Assembly (NCBI RefSeq): GCF_014639275.1
Contig: NZ_BMFW01000009.1
Span: forward strand, 1 to 64,000
Reading direction: 5' to 3'
DNA: 64,000 nt
From: Arthrobacter liuii
Lineage (GTDB): Bacteria; Actinomycetota; Actinomycetes; Actinomycetales; Micrococcaceae
The position numbers were made by a program, and so were the translations under genes. The stretch's first letter is position 1. The number at the start of each line of letters is the position of its first letter. Under the pieces are notes generated by a model, which saw only the letters and a program-made list of their open reading frames with translations, had not been told where the DNA came from and made no database searches. Positions 24,111 to 33,021 of this stretch are shown here, piece after piece.

Positions 24111-24884
24111 ATGAGCTCCAGCGAAACGTCGGCCACACCCTTGTTGGTCCTTCGGAAGATCACCGCCATCCTCGATGCTTTCTCCCTCGCGCAGCCCGAG
24201 CTGTCGCTGGCCGAGATCCGTTCCAGCACGGGGGTGCCGCATTCCACAGTCCAGCGGCTGGTTGCGAACATGGTGCAGGAGGGGATCCTGGACCGGCATG
24301 GGGACCGGTACCGGGTGGGGGTGCGGATGGCCCACTGGGCGGCGCCTGCAACACAGGGGTTGGATTTCCTGGAGCTGCTGACCCCGGTGCTGCGCCGGCT
24401 GCGTGATGAATTGGGTGAGACGGCATGCATTTTTCGCGAGTCCCAGGGGAAGCGGGTTTGCATCGCCTTGGCAGAGACCCGGCGCATGCTCCGGCGCGTT
24501 GTGAGCGTGGGTGAGATCATGCCGCTGCACGTCGGCGCGGCAGGGCGCGTCCTCCTCGCCTGGAATCCGGACGTCGCGGAGCAGGTGTACCGGTCGGGCC
24601 TGAAATCCCTGACCAACCAGACCATCACCAATGCCGCGAGCCTGCAGGAGGCGGTTGCCAAAGCGCGCGCAGACGGTTACGCCATTACCACCGGTGAGCG
24701 CGTGTCCGGGGCTAGCGGTATTTCAGCGCCAATCTTCGGACCCCAAGGTGAACTCTTCGGGGCACTCACCGTGATGGGGCCCGCCCTGCGGATGCCCTTC
24801 GACGTCTGCGCGTCCTGGGTGGAACAGGTCCTTTCCGCTGCCGAGGAGGCCACCCGGGTTATCGGAGGAACCATTCCCCAATAG
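24111..24884 (+). CDS. IclR-family transcriptional regulator
   Basis: This 257-residue regulator has an N-terminal winged helix (about 10-70: Leu-Ser-Leu-Ala-Glu-Ile-Arg-Ser-Ser-Thr-Gly-Val-Pro-His-Ser-Thr-Val). A GAF-like effector domain (about 80-250) has the typical Leu-His-Val-Gly-Ala-Ala-Gly-Arg-Val-Leu-Leu-Ala and Thr-Gly-Glu-Arg-Val-Ser-Gly-Ala-Ser-Gly-Ile-Ser-Ala-Pro segments. It is divergent from the ABC operon and upstream of the CoA-transferase/HMG-CoA lyase pair. IclR proteins commonly control aromatic-acid and short organic-acid catabolism. It probably senses the transported substrate or its CoA ester. Confidence 0.92.
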   Translation: MSSSETSATPLLVLRKITAILDAFSLAQPELSLAEIRSSTGVPHSTVQRLVANMVQEGILDRHGDRYRVGVRMAHWAAPATQGLDFLELLTPVLRRLRDELGETACIFRESQGKRVCIALAETRRMLRRVVSVGEIMPLHVGAAGRVLLAWNPDVAEQVYRSGLKSLTNQTITNAASLQEAVAKARADGYAITTGERVSGASGISAPIFGPQGELFGALTVMGPALRMPFDVCASWVEQVLSAAEEATRVIGGTIPQ

Positions 24885-24907
24885 CGCGGTTTTCCGCTCC
24901 TCTCTAT

Positions 24908-24935
24908 CCACATGGTGAATTTCGGTCCACAATAT
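24908..24935. promoter_or_regulatory. Candidate second operator upstream of the CoA-transferase
   Basis: CCACATGG at 24908 and GGTCCACAATAT at 24924 share the CCACAT and GTCCAC elements with the 24020-24049 dyad (there GATGTGGACC). They lie about 90 bases before the CoA-transferase start. The evidence is similarity of half-sites only. Confidence 0.3.
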
Positions 24936-25024
24936 GAGTTGTTGTCAACGATTGCTTCGCGACCCGCGGCAGGCCGGGCAACGCGGCCCGGGCGCGGGCT
25001 GCCGGCAGAACAGGAGTCCCAAAG

Positions 25025-26353
25025 ATGGTGGAAACTTCACAAACCGCACCCCCTGACGGAACGCGCGGTGGTCAGAACCCGGGTCCTGTACCTGCCCCTC
25101 AGGCCGGGACCCGGCCCGGCGCTGCCCCTGATCGCGGCGCTGCCCTGGGAACGGTCAGCGGGCCTTTGGCCGGCGTGCGGGTGTTGGAGCTGGGATCACT
25201 CATTGCGGGTCCCTTTGCCGGACGGCAGCTGGCGGACTTCGGCGCGGAGGTCATCAAGATAGAGTCTCCTGACCGTCCCGATCCCATGCGCGAATGGGGC
25301 CGGGCCCGGGTACAAGGCCACACCCTCTGGTGGTCGGTCCAGTCAAGAGGGAAGAAGTGCGTGACGTTGGACCTCAAGTCGCCCCGTGGGCGGGAATTGT
25401 TCCTGGAGCTCTGCAGGGACGCCGACGTCATCCTTGAGAATTTTCGCCCCGGAACACTTGAGAAACTCGGGCTTTCACCCGAAGTGCTCTGGCAGGGCAA
25501 CCCGGGCCTGGTCATCGCCAGGGTCTCTGGCTATGGCCAGACCGGGCCGGACGCGAACAAGCCAGGCTATGCATCCGTGGCCGAAGCCCGCGGTGGCCTG
25601 CGCCACCTCAACGGATACCCGGACCAGGCACCGCCACGGACAGGCATCTCGTTGGGGGACAGCCTGGCGTCGCTTTATGCGCTGCAGGGAATCCTGCTGG
25701 CCTTGTATTGGCGGGACGCCCGGGGAGGGACAGGGCAAGTCGTGGACGTTTCCCTCGTGGAGGCCTGTTTTTCCCTCCTGGAAAGTGCCGTGCCGGACTA
25801 CGCGGCTGCGGGGATCGTCCCCGGACCCAGCGGCTCTGGATTGAAGGGAATAGCGCCGTCGAATATCTTCCGCTCCAGCGACGGGAAATGGGTGGTGATC
25901 GCTGCCAACCAGGACTCGGTGTTCGTGCGGCTGGCCGCTTCGATGGGCATGCCGGAGCTGGCCTCCGACCCCCGGTACAGCAACCACGCTTCCCGCGGAG
26001 CCAACCAGGATGAGCTGGAACAACTGATTGCCGAATGGGCCGCAGGATTCAACCACGGGGACCTGGTGGCGCGCCTTGACCAGCATTCTGTTCCCAACAG
26101 CACCGTCAGCACCATCGAGGACATTTTCGAGGATCCCCAGCTGCGGGCACGGAGAATGCTGGTGGAAGTCCATGATGAGAAGTTGGGAGCAGTGGTCCAG
26201 CCGGGCATTATTCCCAAGCTGTCCCGCACCGGCGGCGGCATTGCGTGGAACGGGCCCCTGGTGCCGGGTTCCCACAACACCGATGTCTACGCCGGCCTGC
26301 TCAAGCTCAGTGCCGAAGAACTGCAGGATGCCAAGGATGAAGGTGCGATCTGA
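25025..26353 (+). CDS. CaiB/BaiF family (class III) CoA-transferase
   Basis: This 442-residue class III CoA-transferase has a 45-residue Pro/Gly-rich N-terminal extension, then the family start Gly-Pro-Leu-Ala-Gly-Val-Arg-Val-Leu-Glu-Leu-Gly. Phe-Gly-Ala-Glu-Val-Ile-Lys-Ile-Glu, Asn-Phe-Arg-Pro-Gly-Thr-Leu and the catalytic Asp in Gly-Ile-Ser-Leu-Gly-Asp-Ser (about residue 211) are all present. These enzymes move CoA from a donor such as succinyl-CoA to a carboxylate through a glutamyl/aspartyl-CoA anhydride. The ATG follows CAGGAG. The stop overlaps the HMG-CoA lyase start by 1 base, so substrate activation and cleavage are likely consecutive. Candidate acids are 3-hydroxy-3-methylglutarate or a similar branched dicarboxylate. 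Confidence 0.9.
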   Translation: MVETSQTAPPDGTRGGQNPGPVPAPQAGTRPGAAPDRGAALGTVSGPLAGVRVLELGSLIAGPFAGRQLADFGAEVIKIESPDRPDPMREWGRARVQGHTLWWSVQSRGKKCVTLDLKSPRGRELFLELCRDADVILENFRPGTLEKLGLSPEVLWQGNPGLVIARVSGYGQTGPDANKPGYASVAEARGGLRHLNGYPDQAPPRTGISLGDSLASLYALQGILLALYWRDARGGTGQVVDVSLVEACFSLLESAVPDYAAAGIVPGPSGSGLKGIAPSNIFRSSDGKWVVIAANQDSVFVRLAASMGMPELASDPRYSNHASRGANQDELEQLIAEWAAGFNHGDLVARLDQHSVPNSTVSTIEDIFEDPQLRARRMLVEVHDEKLGAVVQPGIIPKLSRTGGGIAWNGPLVPGSHNTDVYAGLLKLSAEELQDAKDEGAI

Positions 26354-27282
26354 TGAACGGAATTGCGGGAACCGATAAGTCCAAGGGTGCAGTTTCCATC
26401 GTGGACGTCAGTCCCCGGGACGGGCTGCAGAACGAAAAGGTTCCAGTCAGTACCCACGACAAGCTGCGCCTCATCAACGACCTGATCGCCTTGGGGGCCA
26501 GGCGAATCGAGGCCGTGAGCTTCGTGAATCCCAAAAAGGTTCCACAAATGGCTGATGCCGACGCCGTCATGGCGGGGGTGCCGCGGGATGCCGACGCCAG
26601 CTACATCGGCCTGGTTTTGAACACGCGGGGCGCGTACAGGGCAGTGGATGCAGGAGTGGACGAGATCAACTACGTTCTGCCCGTCACGGATGCCTTCGCG
26701 GCGGCCAACCAGAACACCACGGTCGCCGCCGCCCTCGATGCCTTGGAGGAAGTAGCCGGAATCGCTGCCGCTGCCGCCATCCCGGTCAGCGTCACGGCCG
26801 CCGTCGCCTTTGGCTGCCCGTACCAGGGCGACGTGTCCGGGGAACAGGCCCTTTCTGTAGTCCGAAGCGCACTCCAAAGGGCCCAATTGGCCGAAGTTGC
26901 CCTGGCGGACACCATCGGTTGCGCCGTCCCCTGGCAGGTAAAGGAGGTTTTTGCTGCCCTGGCAGCGGAAACGGACGTGCCGCTGCGTGCCCACCTGCAC
27001 GAGACCCGCCACACTGCGTTGGCGAATACCTATGCGGCCATGGCAGCTGGGGTGAGGATCTTTGACAGTGCTGTGGGAGGCCTGGGCGGTTGTCCGTTCG
27101 CCCCCGGCGCCGCCGGCAATGTCTCCACAGAGGACCTGGCCTGGATGCTGGAGCGGGCAGGCTTTTCCACGTCAATCGACCCACGTGCCGCCACAGAGTT
27201 GGGCCGCTGGATCTGCGCCAAGGTGGAGACGGCTCCCCGCTCCGGGCTCGCCGGCGCGGGAGTGTTCCCCAAAGCGGCATAG
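26353..27282 (+). CDS. Hydroxymethylglutaryl-CoA lyase
   Basis: This 309-residue TIM-barrel lyase of the HMGL family has Asp-Val-Ser-Pro-Arg-Asp-Gly-Leu-Gln-Asn-Glu (about residues 18-28) with the catalytic Arg and metal-binding Asp. His-Leu-His-Glu-Thr-Arg holds metal ligands (consensus His-x-His), and the loop Gly-Gly-Leu-Gly-Gly-Cys-Pro-Phe-Ala-Pro (about 242-251) carries the essential Cys. It cleaves 3-hydroxy-3-methylglutaryl-CoA to acetyl-CoA and acetoacetate. No leucine-catabolic genes (methylcrotonyl-CoA carboxylase, isovaleryl-CoA dehydrogenase) are adjacent; instead it follows a CoA-transferase with an ABC importer nearby. This points to an externally supplied acid. In the consensus His-Asp-Thr, His-Glu-Thr is found, a small deviation. 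Confidence 0.9.
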   Translation: MNGIAGTDKSKGAVSIVDVSPRDGLQNEKVPVSTHDKLRLINDLIALGARRIEAVSFVNPKKVPQMADADAVMAGVPRDADASYIGLVLNTRGAYRAVDAGVDEINYVLPVTDAFAAANQNTTVAAALDALEEVAGIAAAAAIPVSVTAAVAFGCPYQGDVSGEQALSVVRSALQRAQLAEVALADTIGCAVPWQVKEVFAALAAETDVPLRAHLHETRHTALANTYAAMAAGVRIFDSAVGGLGGCPFAPGAAGNVSTEDLAWMLERAGFSTSIDPRAATELGRWICAKVETAPRSGLAGAGVFPKAA

Positions 27283-27468
27283 GCCAGGGGCGTACTCCGC
27301 TCCAGCACCCATGCTGCCCGGGCATTGGCCCTTTCGGGCTTAGTTCCGCCTACGCCCGGCAAGCGCCGTTGTCCGGACTGAGGAGACCACCGGCAACGGC
27401 GACGTCTCGTCCTCAAGGTGGGCCCGGCGTCGGCCGTCACCTTTGATCCACAGGCGGTAGGCGAGGGC

Positions 27469-27572
27469 CAGCAGTCCCAGCCACGCGGCCGCGAGATGGC
27501 ACTTCACGGCAGTCCTGCCGTGGAACATTGCCTTCAAATGCCATCTCGCAGGAGTTTTTCCAAGGACTGCTG
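27469..27572. repeat. 104-bp nested palindromic element
   Basis: Three inverted pairs are nested. CAGCAGTCC (27469) pairs with GGACTGCTG (27564). GCGAGATGGCA (27491) pairs with TGCCATCTCGC (27539). An inner hairpin CACGGCAG-TC-CTGCCGTG spans 27505-27522. The two outer pairs share the same centre (27520). The element lies in the 425-base gap between the HMG-CoA lyase and the hut regulator. No credible gene is seen in that gap; a minus-strand frame at 27340-27594 overlaps the palindrome and lacks a convincing start. It could be a MITE-like or REP-like element, a small structured RNA, or a cruciform regulatory site. Confidence 0.7.
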
Positions 27573-27595
27573 TCACCAAGGAAGCTTGAAGCAAC

Positions 27596-27613
27596 TGTCT
27601 GGTATTCGAGACG
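27596..27613. promoter_or_regulatory. Candidate hut operator 1
   Basis: TGTCTGGTATTCGAGACG lies about 95 bases before the hut IclR gene. It shares TGTCYGG-N-ATYC with three other sites (27663-27680, 28547-28564, 40944-40961), all upstream of hut-related genes. This is the weakest in its right half. Confidence 0.5.
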
Positions 27614-27662
27614 CTGCTGACGTGGATGGATCATTAAATGTGCCAATGAGGGCGCAAGCTTA

Positions 27663-27680
27663 AGTACGGGATACCGGACA
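27663..27680. promoter_or_regulatory. Candidate hut operator 2
   Basis: Read on the minus strand this is TGTCCGGTATCCCGTACT, matching the TGTCYGG-N-ATYC pattern. It ends 28 bases before the IclR start codon, a position suited to autorepression. Confidence 0.5.
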
Positions 27681-27707
27681 GAGCTACCCAGAGAGACCTT
27701 TCCACAC

Positions 27708-28535
27708 ATGAGCACTGCACTGAGCACGGAAACCCAGGCTCTCCGCATGCCGGCCAAGGCGCCTTCGAAAGTTCCCGCCGCGGAAAACACCCTGCGCATC
27801 CTGAAACTCCTTGCTTCGCGGCGAGGACCGATGGCGGCGTCGCAGATTGCCTCCAGCCTGGACCTGCCCCGGTCCAGCGTCTATCACCTCCTGGGGGTAA
27901 TGGAGGCCAACGGCTTCGTCCTCCACCTCCACGAGGAGCAGCGCTACGGGCTGGGCATCAGCGCCTTCGAACTCAGCTCGGCGTACTCCCGGCAGGAGCC
28001 GCTGTCGCGGCTGGGCCGTCCCTTGCTCGCGAGCCTGGTGGATGCCATCGGCGAGAGTGCCCACCTTGCCGTGCTTCATGGCCGCGACGTCCTGTACATC
28101 GTGGAGGAGCGGGCCAAGAACCGCCCGTCCTTGGTGACCGACGTCGGCGTCCGCCTTCCCAGCCACCTCACTGCCAGCGGGCGGGCCATCCTCGCCGCGT
28201 TGCCCAAATCGCAGGTGCGCGTCCTGTACCCGAACGCGGAGGCCTTTACCGCCCGGCACGAGGTGGAGGGCGCCATCATGAAGTACTCGGCGTTGTCCTC
28301 GCACCTCGACCAGGTCCGCCAGCGGGGGTACGCCACCGAGCACGGCGAGGTGACCCCCGGCTTCGGCTCCATCGCTGCCGCGGTCACCGACCATCTGGGC
28401 TGGCCCACGGCCGCCGTCGCCGTCACCTTCCTGGAGGACAAACTGCCCGCGGACCAGTGGCCGGTGCTCGCCGCCCGCGTCCAGAAGGTTGCCGATGAAC
28501 TCTCCGTCCGGATCCACGGACGCCCTGTCAAATAG
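27708..28535 (+). CDS. IclR-family regulator, probable hut regulator
   Basis: This 275-residue IclR protein has a 20-residue Ala/Thr-rich N-terminal tail and a winged helix (about 25-85: [18 protein letters not shown]). The effector domain (about 100-265) includes [10 protein letters not shown] and [13 protein letters not shown]. It is immediately upstream of hutU and hutH on the same strand. The usual regulators of hut genes in proteobacteria and bacilli are HutC (GntR) and HutP; an IclR regulator next to hutUH is the actinobacterial arrangement. Matching palindrome-like sites on both sides of the gene and before hutG support direct control of the histidine pathway. Confidence 0.88.
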   Translation: MSTALSTETQALRMPAKAPSKVPAAENTLRILKLLASRRGPMAASQIASSLDLPRSSVYHLLGVMEANGFVLHLHEEQRYGLGISAFELSSAYSRQEPLSRLGRPLLASLVDAIGESAHLAVLHGRDVLYIVEERAKNRPSLVTDVGVRLPSHLTASGRAILAALPKSQVRVLYPNAEAFTARHEVEGAIMKYSALSSHLDQVRQRGYATEHGEVTPGFGSIAAAVTDHLGWPTAAVAVTFLEDKLPADQWPVLAARVQKVADELSVRIHGRPVK

Positions 28536-28546
28536 GGTCCGGCGTT

Positions 28547-28564
28547 TGTCTGGCATTCCGGACA
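28547..28564. promoter_or_regulatory. Candidate hut operator 3 (best palindrome)
   Basis: TGTCTGGCATTCCGGACA is a near-perfect palindrome (TGTCYGG-N4-CCGGACA), 100 bases before hutU and 12 bases after the regulator stop. It is the most symmetric of the four related sites and is the likely control point for hutUH. Confidence 0.6.
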
Positions 28565-28663
28565 GGGCAGCCGCGAAAGCCCTGTGAAGCCTGTTCTCCA
28601 AGGGCTTTAGTGGATACAGAACTTCTTTCCGCCAACAGACACACCATTGAGAAGGAGCCCACC

Positions 28664-30361
<1,698 letters not shown>

Positions 30362-30376
30362 CTGACATCCCGCTGA

Positions 30377-30442
30377 CCCAACTGAGTCGCAGTAGATGTC
30401 GTTTTGAAGCCTCATAACGACATCTACTGCTACCCAGTTGGG
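30377..30442. repeat. 66-bp palindrome between hutU and hutH
   Basis: A 15-bp perfect stem (GCAGTAGATGTCGTT at 30389 with AACGACATCTACTGC at 30416) carries a 12-base loop. It is flanked by a second 8-bp perfect stem (CCCAACTG at 30377 with CAGTTGGG at 30435), separated by 4-base mismatched bulges on both sides. No T-run follows, so it is not an ordinary terminator. Its size and symmetry suggest a REP/MITE-like extragenic palindrome or an mRNA processing and stability element inside the hutUH transcript. Confidence 0.85.
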
Positions 30443-30464
30443 AGCAACCACCGAAGTAGGAACC

Positions 30465-32057
30465 ATGACCACGATTACCCACGAACCGCTGACCGTCACC
30501 CTCGGTCCCGCCGGCGTCACGCCTGAGGATGTGCTCGCCGTCGCGCGCCACGACGCCAAGGTAACCATCTCCCCGGATGCCTTGGAAACCGTCGCCAAGG
30601 TGCGCGCCCACATCGATGAGCTCGCGCACAGCGAGACCCCGGCCTACGGCATTTCCACCGGCTTCGGCGCACTGGCCAACCGCCACATCCCCAACGAACT
30701 GCGCACCCAGCTGCAGAAGTCCCTGATCCGAAGCCATGCGGCGGGCATGGGACCGGCCGTGGAACGGGAAGTGGTCCGCGGCATCATGTTCCTGCGCGCC
30801 AAGACCCTCGCCTCCGGCCGCACCGGTGTGCGCCCCGTAGTCCTGCAGGCCATGGTGGACGTCCTCAACGCCGGCATCACCCCGGTGGTCCGCGAATTCG
30901 GCTCGCTGGGCTGCTCGGGCGACCTGGCGCCGCTGTCGCACTGCGCGCTGGTCCTGATGGGTGAAGGCGAGGCGGAAGGGCCCGACGGCGTCAGGTACGG
31001 CGGGCGCGGAGAGCGGCCTGTCGCTGAACTGCTGGCAGGGCACGGCATCGAGCCGGTCACCCTTGCCGAAAAGGAAGGCCTTGCGCTGGTCAACGGCACC
31101 GAGGGCATGCTGGGCATGCTCCTGATGGCCATCGCGGACCTTCGCCAGCTGCTGGCGACGGCGGACATTACCGCAGCGCTCAGCGTCGAGGCCCTGCTGG
31201 GCACCGACCAGGTGTTCCTGCCCGAACTGCATGCCGCGCTGCGGCCGCACCCGGGCCAGGCGGCCAGCGCTGACAACATGCTGCGGGTGCTCTCGGATTC
31301 ACCGATCGTCGCTTCCCACAAGGTAGGGGATTCCCGGGTGCAGGACGCGTACTCGCTGCGCTGCGCCCCGCAGGTGGCCGGCGCCGTCCGCGACACCGTT
31401 GACCATGCCGAACTGGTGGCCACCCGGGAAGTGGCGGCGGCCATCGACAACCCGGTGGTCCTGCCCGATGGCCGCGTGAGCTCCAACGGCAACTTCCACG
31501 GCGCACCCGTGGCGTACGTCCTGGACTACCTGGCCATCGCCGTCGCCGACCTCAGCTCCATCGCCGAGCGCCGGACTGACCGGATGCTGGATCCTGCGCG
31601 TTCGCACGGACTGCCCGCCTTCCTCGCGGCAGACCCCGGCGTGGACTCGGGACTCATGATCGCCCAGTACACCCAGGCCGGCCTGGTCTCGGACAACAAG
31701 CGGCTCGCTGTTCCGGCGTCCGTCGATTCCATCCCAAGCTCCGCGATGCAGGAGGACCACGTGTCCATGGGCTGGCACGCGGCCCGGAAGCTGCGCAAGG
31801 GGCTGGAGAACCTCCGCCGCGTGCTCGCGATCGAACTGGTGACCTCGGCACGGGCCCTGGATATCCGGACGCAGCTCTCAGGCGGGGTCCTGACACCTGG
31901 TCCGGCGGGCGCGGCGGTGGTGGCTGCCCTCCGCGGTGTGGTGGAGGGACCGGGGACTGACCGTTTCCTGTCTCCGGAACTGGAGGCCGCTGACCGGCTG
32001 GTCGCCTCAGGAGACGTGCGCCGCGCGGCCGAATCCGCCGTCGGGCCCCTCGCCTGA
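30465..32057 (+). CDS. hutH: Histidine ammonia-lyase
   Basis: This 530-residue aromatic amino acid lyase contains the prosthetic-group triad as Cys-Ser-Gly (about residues 149-151, in Gly-Cys-Ser-Gly-Asp-Leu-Ala-Pro) rather than the common Ala-Ser-Gly. Cys at the first position is known in actinobacterial HAL and still forms the MIO group. Tyr in Thr-Pro-Ala-Tyr-Gly-Ile-Ser-Thr-Gly-Phe-Gly (about 59) and the motif Gln-Asp-Ala-Tyr-Ser-Leu-Arg-Cys are conserved. It deaminates histidine to urocanate, the first step of the pathway. The ATG at 30465 follows TAGGAA; an earlier in-frame ATG at 30438 lies inside the palindrome. No imidazolonepropionase (hutI) gene is present in this window. Confidence 0.95.
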   Translation: MTTITHEPLTVTLGPAGVTPEDVLAVARHDAKVTISPDALETVAKVRAHIDELAHSETPAYGISTGFGALANRHIPNELRTQLQKSLIRSHAAGMGPAVEREVVRGIMFLRAKTLASGRTGVRPVVLQAMVDVLNAGITPVVREFGSLGCSGDLAPLSHCALVLMGEGEAEGPDGVRYGGRGERPVAELLAGHGIEPVTLAEKEGLALVNGTEGMLGMLLMAIADLRQLLATADITAALSVEALLGTDQVFLPELHAALRPHPGQAASADNMLRVLSDSPIVASHKVGDSRVQDAYSLRCAPQVAGAVRDTVDHAELVATREVAAAIDNPVVLPDGRVSSNGNFHGAPVAYVLDYLAIAVADLSSIAERRTDRMLDPARSHGLPAFLAADPGVDSGLMIAQYTQAGLVSDNKRLAVPASVDSIPSSAMQEDHVSMGWHAARKLRKGLENLRRVLAIELVTSARALDIRTQLSGGVLTPGPAGAAVVAALRGVVEGPGTDRFLSPELEAADRLVASGDVRRAAESAVGPLA

Positions 32058-32110
32058 GGCCGAAGAAACTTCAGCACCTGCTGCGCCTCCGTCCCAAGGG
32101 CGGAATTTCC

Positions 32111-32134
32111 GGTGCCACGGCCCGCCGTGGCACC
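32111..32134 (+). terminator. Perfect 10-bp hairpin after hutH
   Basis: GGTGCCACGG and CCGTGGCACC enclose a 4-base loop, 54 bases after the hutH stop. No T-run follows, so termination would be weak or of the non-U-tail type sometimes proposed for actinobacteria. An operator for the following small gene is an alternative. Confidence 0.5.
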
Positions 32135-32219
32135 GGGACTGTAGTAGAACTGAAGATGTAGTGAAAGTCACATCAACGAAGCTGTGGCAGCAGAACGATA
32201 CAAAGGGGTAGAAGTTCAA

Positions 32220-32465
32220 ATGAAAGCACGTGGGGACGTCCTGTCCAGGCGCAATGCCCATTCCGCTGCGGTGTCCAACTGGAAGGCCCTCCGGGCCGGG
32301 GACCGGGTCGAAATCATCAAGCACGCTCATGTGGTGGCCGCCGGGGAAGTCGAAGAGGTGTCGCAGAGTGGCAACGTCCTTTGGCTGGTCCCGGCCGGCC
32401 CGTCGGGAGCAGCGGAAAAGGAGCTTTTCCTGAAGTCCGACGGCGTCCAGGTCCGCCGCGGCTAG
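32220..32465 (+). CDS. Small SH3-like protein of unknown function
   Basis: This 81-residue basic protein starts at ATG 32220 after AAGGGGTAG. It has a short helical N-terminus and then alternating beta-type segments: Gly-Asp-Arg-Val-Glu-Ile-Ile-Lys, Val-Val-Ala-Ala-Gly-Glu-Val-Glu-Glu-Val-Ser and Gly-Asn-Val-Leu-Trp-Leu-Val. That is the pattern of a small SH3/KOW-like barrel. A clear terminator follows at 32511. It is flanked by hairpins on both sides, so it is probably its own transcriptional unit. I do not recognise the family. Confidence 0.6.
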   Translation: MKARGDVLSRRNAHSAAVSNWKALRAGDRVEIIKHAHVVAAGEVEEVSQSGNVLWLVPAGPSGAAEKELFLKSDGVQVRRG

Positions 32466-32510
32466 CAGGCACTCGGGCAGCAAAAAGCAACCAATTTGCA
32501 GCAACGAAAA

Positions 32511-32545
32511 GTCCCCGCACTCCGAACGGTGTGCGGGGACTTTTT
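32511..32545 (+). terminator. Rho-independent terminator
   Basis: GTCCCCGCAC pairs with GTGCGGGGAC around an 11-base spacer that includes TCCGAACG, followed by TTTTT. It ends the small gene at 32220 and lies just before the stop of the convergent small gene at 32556. Confidence 0.9.
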
Positions 32546-32555
32546 GTGGGGTTGG

Positions 32556-32816
32556 TCAGGCAGCGAAGGACTCGTACGTTTCGCCGAAGGGTACTGATTC
32601 GTCCAGGGCTACCGTGTAGCGGCCAGGGTGCTGCCTGGTGACGAGGATGCCGCAAGTGGCGTCTTTTGCTGCCACCTCAATCAGTTTGGCGACCGCTTCT
32701 TCCAGTCCCGCGTGGACCTCGCTGGCGTTGGAAAACTCCAGGCTGATGGACTGCAAGGCAGGTCCTTCGGTGGTCTCGGCAGCGACGGGGACGCGCTCCA
32801 AAGTGGCTGTAGTCAT
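32556..32816 (-). CDS. Small acidic protein of unknown function
   Basis: This 86-residue protein has a predicted alpha/beta fold. After a polar N-terminus come Leu-Gln-Ser-Ile-Ser-Leu-Glu-Phe, a helix rich in Glu/Ala/Val (about 35-48), and Cys-Gly-Ile-Leu-Val-Thr-Arg-Gln-His-Pro-Gly-Arg-Tyr-Thr-Val-Ala-Leu. It ends in a charged tail. A plausible promoter on the minus strand has TTCCAA and TATAAC with a 17-base spacer about 50-80 bases upstream. It is alone between a terminator and a divergent FAH-family gene. No function is assigned. Confidence 0.6.
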   Translation of the reverse strand: MTTATLERVPVAAETTEGPALQSISLEFSNASEVHAGLEEAVAKLIEVAAKDATCGILVTRQHPGRYTVALDESVPFGETYESFAA

Positions 32817-33021
32817 TTACTGAACTTTCTGTGTTTCGTGCCGGGATGGCTCCAACATTCTACCGGCTGCTTCTGTTATATGTCAGATGACCGTCCTTTG
32901 GAAGCCCTCCCTTGCGGTCACAATGTGTCTGTTGGCCGGGCCGGAGGGAAATCAGGGGACCATGGAAGCGGGCCCGCGCAGGCCCTGGAAACCCATCGGT
33001 ACAGCTTGAGGAGAATTCGGT

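Noticed and set aside
27340..27594. Possible 84-residue gene on the minus strand
   Set aside because: It runs through both arms of the nested palindrome, has no ribosome-binding site and an unlikely Arg-rich tail; I treat the region as non-coding.
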